Shown piece after piece: positions 60,722 through 64,000 of a DNA stretch of 64,000 bases; positions within the stretch are counted from its first letter, which is position 1, and every line of letters starts with the position of its first letter. The DNA comes from Chitinophagaceae bacterium PMP191F (GTDB lineage Bacteria > Bacteroidota > Bacteroidia > Chitinophagales > Chitinophagaceae): positions 96,123 through 160,122 of the forward strand of contig LGYU01000031.1 in assembly GCA_001302245.1 (NCBI GenBank). The letters run 5' to 3'. Under the pieces are notes generated by a model. It did no database searches, had not been told where the DNA came from, and was given only the letters and a program-made list of their open reading frames with translations. The translations under genes were made by a program, and so were the position numbers.

Positions 60722-62413
60722 TTAATGACCTTTCGCGTATTCAATGGCTTTTTCTAAAACCGGGTCTTTCTGTTCAACCAGGTCTTTGATGGTATATTTT
60801 ACCGGGATGTCAATGGGGATACCCACATGTTGTGTTTCATTTCCGTTTGCTTCATAAATGCCCAATCCAGAAAACAGGATTTTATAACCACCGGGAAAGA
60901 GCATCCTGGTCTGGTTGCCGTCAGCCGCTGCTGTCTGGTTCCCTATAATAACCGTGTTATTAAATGTTTTGAAGATCAGGCAATCGAATTCAGGCAAGCT
61001 TTGCGTTCTGTAATCCACCAGTAAGATCAGTTTACCGGTATATGGATGATTGTTTTCTTTTCCAACCTTTTCAACGGATGTTCCCGCGTTGGTGTTTTCA
61101 TAGATCAGTAATCCCGGGTATCTGAAATCATTTCTTGTTTGTTTGCTATACACTACCGGTTTGTCAAGAAAGTATTCAATGAACTTGTATGGGTTCATGG
61201 TATTGGGATAATTTCTCAGGTCCAGTATAATTGCCCGGGTATTCATCAGCGACCGCATTATACTGTCCATGTTTTTACTGTTGATATTGGATGCGTATAC
61301 ATAAGCAATATCACTGGTCAGCATTTTAGACGTAACAGAACTGGTCATATCATAAAAGTCCAGGAACTCTTTCAGGAAATTCCTTTCACTTAACTGGATA
61401 CCGGAAGAAAATCTGGTCCCATCGGGATTGTATCCGCTATACAATGCTAACATTGATTTGCTGTTCAGGATCAGTTTATGCAGATCTCTGTACTTACCCG
61501 CTTTGTTGGAGGCAGGAATATAATTCCACAGTTCTTCTGCCCGTTTTTTAATGGATACGCCGTTTATGGATTCAATAACACTTCCTTTTTGTATGTTGGC
61601 TTTCCTGGCTTCTTCTGCATCTAGTATTGTAGTGATCACAGCTTTGTTGTCTGCTATATGAAAGTAAAAAGGAGGACTGTATTTTCCTGCAACGGATACA
61701 TCCATAAAAGGGTAAACGCCGCCATGTCCGTCATCAATAGAAGCCGCCATTGTCAGGACGGCTTTATGATAGGAAAGTGTATCGCTGGCATGGATAAATG
61801 CAGGGATCAGGTTGCTTAATACTTTATTCCAGGATTTAGCTGTGCCATACTTGTAGGGATAATAGTAGTTGATCACATTCCAGAAACGAAAAAGCCCCAG
61901 CAACCTGTAGCTGACATCAGGCATTTTCATTTCTGTGTATGGGTTTTCATTAGGCGTTATAATATTCCCGTCGTCATTGGGATTGTTTTGTGCATAATAG
62001 TTTCCTGTCTGGATAGGGTGTGAGTAATGGTATTGCAGGCTCTCTTTTTGATACTTATTCAGGTTGCTGCTGTTGTTGATCCAGGAGTGATCTATATTTC
62101 TGTAAGTATAGGGATGAGCTGACCTGTCAATGATAAATTCAGCAGCATTGTTTTTCCCGGCGATCAGCAACATGTTATCCACTTCCTGCTGAAGACTATT
62201 AGATACTTTGCTGTTTAGTACTTTTTTAATGGCTGATACCAGTACGGAATCCCAGTTGTGTTTACCCGTGGCAATCTCAGGATGAAAATATTTAAGGGCT
62301 CCCCAAACCTTGCATAGATCACTCAATTGAGAAATTTGTCTGGTAGATTGGGCATTGGCAGTTGAAATAAGCACCAGGGAAAGAAGGGCGATGGCTATAC
62401 GTTTGACTTGCAT
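60722..62413 (-). CDS. secreted S41 family peptidase
   Basis: A 563-residue exported serine peptidase. Signal peptide (1-21); N-terminal helical part (LSDLCKVWGALKYFHPEIATGKHNWDSVLVSAIKKVL), a PDZ-like region (DAEEARKANIQKGSVIESINGVSIKKRAEELWNYI, about 265-300) and the S41 catalytic fold (IILDLRNYPNTM, LILLVDYRTQSLPEFDCLIFKTFNNTVIIGNQTAAADGN). The probable nucleophile is Ser472 in RTQSLPEF, with a basic partner to be assigned by alignment. Homologues are CtpA-like or tricorn-type proteases of the periplasm. Single gene. Confidence 0.88.
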   Translation of the reverse strand: MQVKRIAIALLSLVLISTANAQSTRQISQLSDLCKVWGALKYFHPEIATGKHNWDSVLVSAIKKVLNSKVSNSLQQEVDNMLLIAGKNNAAEFIIDRSAHPYTYRNIDHSWINNSSNLNKYQKESLQYHYSHPIQTGNYYAQNNPNDDGNIITPNENPYTEMKMPDVSYRLLGLFRFWNVINYYYPYKYGTAKSWNKVLSNLIPAFIHASDTLSYHKAVLTMAASIDDGHGGVYPFMDVSVAGKYSPPFYFHIADNKAVITTILDAEEARKANIQKGSVIESINGVSIKKRAEELWNYIPASNKAGKYRDLHKLILNSKSMLALYSGYNPDGTRFSSGIQLSERNFLKEFLDFYDMTSSVTSKMLTSDIAYVYASNINSKNMDSIMRSLMNTRAIILDLRNYPNTMNPYKFIEYFLDKPVVYSKQTRNDFRYPGLLIYENTNAGTSVEKVGKENNHPYTGKLILLVDYRTQSLPEFDCLIFKTFNNTVIIGNQTAAADGNQTRMLFPGGYKILFSGLGIYEANGNETQHVGIPIDIPVKYTIKDLVEQKDPVLEKAIEYAKGH

Positions 62414-62969
62414 TGGCTGATACGGGTTTATTGATAATACGTATGGAATAGGAATATTGTAACAGGTAAAGACAAATATGTTTTTGGAATGTTTCAGCAG
62501 AGAAATAAAAAGGGGTAAAACATCTTATAATGATACCGGCTGCCATGTCATTATTTTTATATACTTTTTAAGTACATTTCAAATGAAGCAAACAGGCCGT
62601 ATACGAGATCGAAAGCACTTATTACCCCTCACAAACCGGATATCGTTGTTTTATTACCAATATTGCTTTTTATGGGAGGGCCGGCGCTTGGCAGACTGGT
62701 AAGCCTGGCTTTAGACGGAGTTCCGGGCATTTGTTTTTTAGCTGGCTTTGTGCTGGAGTTGATGCTTGCTATATGGGGTATAAGAAATTTAAAGAAGTAT
62801 AAAGTTGATTAGTAAGGATTATGTTAACATCGAAAAAGAAATGATGCTGGAATGGCGAAAATGCTTGTCGTGATTCGCCTCTAAATTGTCGTTTTTGCAC
62901 CGCGTAGAATTATAAAACGCTGCAGACTTTTGTATTATCAATAGCCATCAAATTAAACCAGCCGATTTT
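62414..62969. other. intergenic region with decayed gene
   Basis: About 560 bp upstream of both S41 and the final hydrolase gene. It holds the plus-strand DUF4345 remnant (62624-62812). A 74-codon frame at 62478 overlaps this remnant in another frame and is not called. A box close to TAnnTTTG (GACTTTTG at 62925-62932) lies 37 bp before the hydrolase start. Confidence 0.4.
62624..62812 (+). pseudogene. 3' remnant of a DUF4345-like membrane protein gene
   Basis: A frame without a plausible start encodes two hydrophobic helices and the end of a membrane protein: TPHKPDIVVLLPILLFMGG, ALGRLVSLALDGVPGICFLA, FVLELMLAIWGIRNLKKYKVD-stop. This matches the C-terminal part of DUF4345 proteins (GGxxxGRxxSxxxDGxP and LELxLxxWG). 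The frame is open upstream to a TGA at 62531, but no sensible start is seen. The N-terminal half of the gene is lost. Confidence 0.65.
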
Positions 62970-63842
62970 ATGGAAAAAATATCAAAACGAGGAAATCTTA
63001 TTAAATTACTCCTAATCGCAATCATTATGACTGTAGCAGCTATATCCCACGCACAAAAAATCAAGCCTAACGAAAGCGGTTATGCACCAGCTAATGGTAC
63101 TAAGGTTTATTACGAAGTATACGGTGAGGGTAAGCCCATCATTCTGATACATGGTGCTTACTATACTATCGATCTGAATTGGGGGCAATTAATGCCTGAA
63201 TTGGCAAAAACAAGAAAAGTAATTGCTATAGAATTGCAAGGACATGGGCATACACCTTTTTCAGAGAGAAAATTATCACGGGCCACTTTAGCCAGTGATG
63301 TAGAGAAAGTAATGGATTACCTGAAAATTGACAGCGCGGATATAGTGGGATATAGTTTTGGTGGTCAGGTTGCCTACCAGTTTGCTATACAAAGTCCTAA
63401 ACGGTTGAGAAAATTAGTTATCATTTCTTCTGTTTATAAAAGTGAAGGCTGGGTACCCGAAGTAACCGGTATTTTTAAAATAATGAAGCCTGAATTTTTG
63501 GCAAATTCGCCGCTGCAGGCCGCCTATGATGCCGTAGCACCAGATAAAACAAAATGGAACAAGTTCCTGGAACAGATGATGGCCCTGGCCGGAGAGCCAT
63601 TTAATTTGGGTGACGACAATATCGCAAAGATCACAGCACCTGTATTGATCATATCGGGTGACAATGATGGCATGGATAAAATCGAATTGGCAAAAACGTA
63701 TAAATTATTGGGCGGGGGTGTTGCTGCTGATTTGCAGGCAATGCCCAAATCACATTTGGTTATTATTCCCAATCAAAGCCATGTTAGCCTGATGAATCAA
63801 ACAAAAGAAATATTCGGTTATTTGGATAGCTTTTTACAATAA
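62970..63842 (+). CDS. secreted alpha/beta hydrolase
   Basis: A 290-residue alpha/beta hydrolase with an N-terminal signal peptide (about 1-28, cleavage near SHA-Q). Catalytic elements: oxyanion HGAYYT (about 61-66), nucleophile elbow GYSFGG with Ser129, acid in SGDNDGMD (about 230), and His in NQSHVSL (about residue 270). The N-terminal sequence (SGYAPANGTKVYYEVYGEGKPIILIHG) is typical of periplasmic esterase/epoxide-hydrolase-like members. Substrate unknown. Single gene, ended by a terminator. Confidence 0.92.
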   Translation: MEKISKRGNLIKLLLIAIIMTVAAISHAQKIKPNESGYAPANGTKVYYEVYGEGKPIILIHGAYYTIDLNWGQLMPELAKTRKVIAIELQGHGHTPFSERKLSRATLASDVEKVMDYLKIDSADIVGYSFGGQVAYQFAIQSPKRLRKLVIISSVYKSEGWVPEVTGIFKIMKPEFLANSPLQAAYDAVAPDKTKWNKFLEQMMALAGEPFNLGDDNIAKITAPVLIISGDNDGMDKIELAKTYKLLGGGVAADLQAMPKSHLVIIPNQSHVSLMNQTKEIFGYLDSFLQ

Positions 63843-63943
63843 AATATCCAATGGGATTGTGATTATCCGACGGAATATTATCAGCAATAAAGAGGAAAGA
63901 ATACTGGGTAAGGTAAGAACCCGGTTTCACTTTGCTTCTACAA

Positions 63944-63978
63944 ACAAAAAGCGCTGGTCTACAGCGCTTTTTGTTTCT
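63944..63978 (+). terminator. rho-independent terminator
   Basis: A 13-bp perfect stem (ACAAAAAGCGCTG / CAGCGCTTTTTGT, 5-base loop) with a T-rich end, about 100 bp after the hydrolase gene. Confidence 0.85.
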
Positions 63979-64000
63979 GCGGGCAGCGTTGCTCGATGCT

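Noticed and set aside
62478..62702. 74-codon frame
   Set aside because: It overlaps the DUF4345 remnant in a different frame, and the remnant is the better explanation.
1..64000. CRISPR array, phage or IS element
   Set aside because: No regularly spaced direct repeats, transposase, integrase or terminal inverted repeats were seen.

Overview
The window is chromosomal DNA of a Bacteroidota bacterium, most likely family Chitinophagaceae (Chitinophaga-like). Evidence read from the sequence: type IX secretion (T9SS) C-terminal sorting domains, a SusC/SusD pair under an ECF sigma factor and FecR-type anti-sigma factor, families largely confined to this phylum (DUF4293, DUF5689), and Bacteroidota-type -7 promoter boxes (TAnnTTTG) upstream of several genes. 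Most genes are chromosomal metabolic, envelope and regulatory functions. No phage, insertion sequence, CRISPR array or rRNA operon was recognised. There is one tRNA (Pro, anticodon TGG).

Layout. 1-10.9 kb: 3' part of uvrA, a T9SS-exported protein, a DUF4293 membrane protein with glyA, a sugar-nucleotidyltransferase, a small secreted regulatory-like domain protein, a dicarboxylate/glutamate symporter divergent from an AraC regulator, a PEBP-like protein and a PfkB kinase. 11-14.8 kb: a large lipoprotein, a saccharopine-dehydrogenase-like reductase and a decayed lipoprotein gene. 14.8-21.6 kb: a TPR sensor kinase and LuxR-type response regulator, then an apparent operon of an ABC-F ATPase and two serine hydrolases behind a leader with a hairpin. 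21.8-29.6 kb: a siderophore-type TonB receptor and ApbE flavin transferase facing a convergent operon of ankyrin protein, DUF2271 protein and a PepSY/flavodoxin/ferredoxin-reductase fusion; together these look like a siderophore uptake and extracytoplasmic flavin-based (iron) reduction module. 30-32.8 kb: small secreted or OB-fold proteins, a GNAT enzyme, a LysR remnant and an unknown cytoplasmic protein. 32.9-41.1 kb: a large secreted M36 metalloprotease beside a beta-propeller LytS-type kinase/LytTR regulator pair. 41.1-45.7 kb: an AT-rich accessory region with truncated ORFs, two unknown genes preceded by diverged copies of the same about 100 bp segment (one with a frameshift), a GT39-like glycosyltransferase and a DUF3892 protein. 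45.8-54.1 kb: sigma-FecR-SusC-SusD-DUF5689 nutrient uptake locus. 54.3-64 kb: methionine aminopeptidase, several small secreted or lipoproteins, tRNA-Pro with a nearby inverted copy of its anticodon arm, DUF2252, GNAT, a broken YggS gene, an S41 protease, a DUF4345 remnant and an alpha/beta hydrolase.

The best candidate for an incompletely described system is the 21.8-29.6 kb locus: the DUF2271 protein carries a T-G-A-S motif resembling the site that ApbE flavinylates, ApbE is encoded next door, and the membrane fusion protein could feed electrons from NAD(P)H across the inner membrane; the secreted ankyrin protein in the same operon has no obvious role. A second theme is gene decay: at least five genes or remnants (14.2, 31.7, 42.7, 60.2 and 62.6 kb) are frameshifted, truncated or interrupted by stops.
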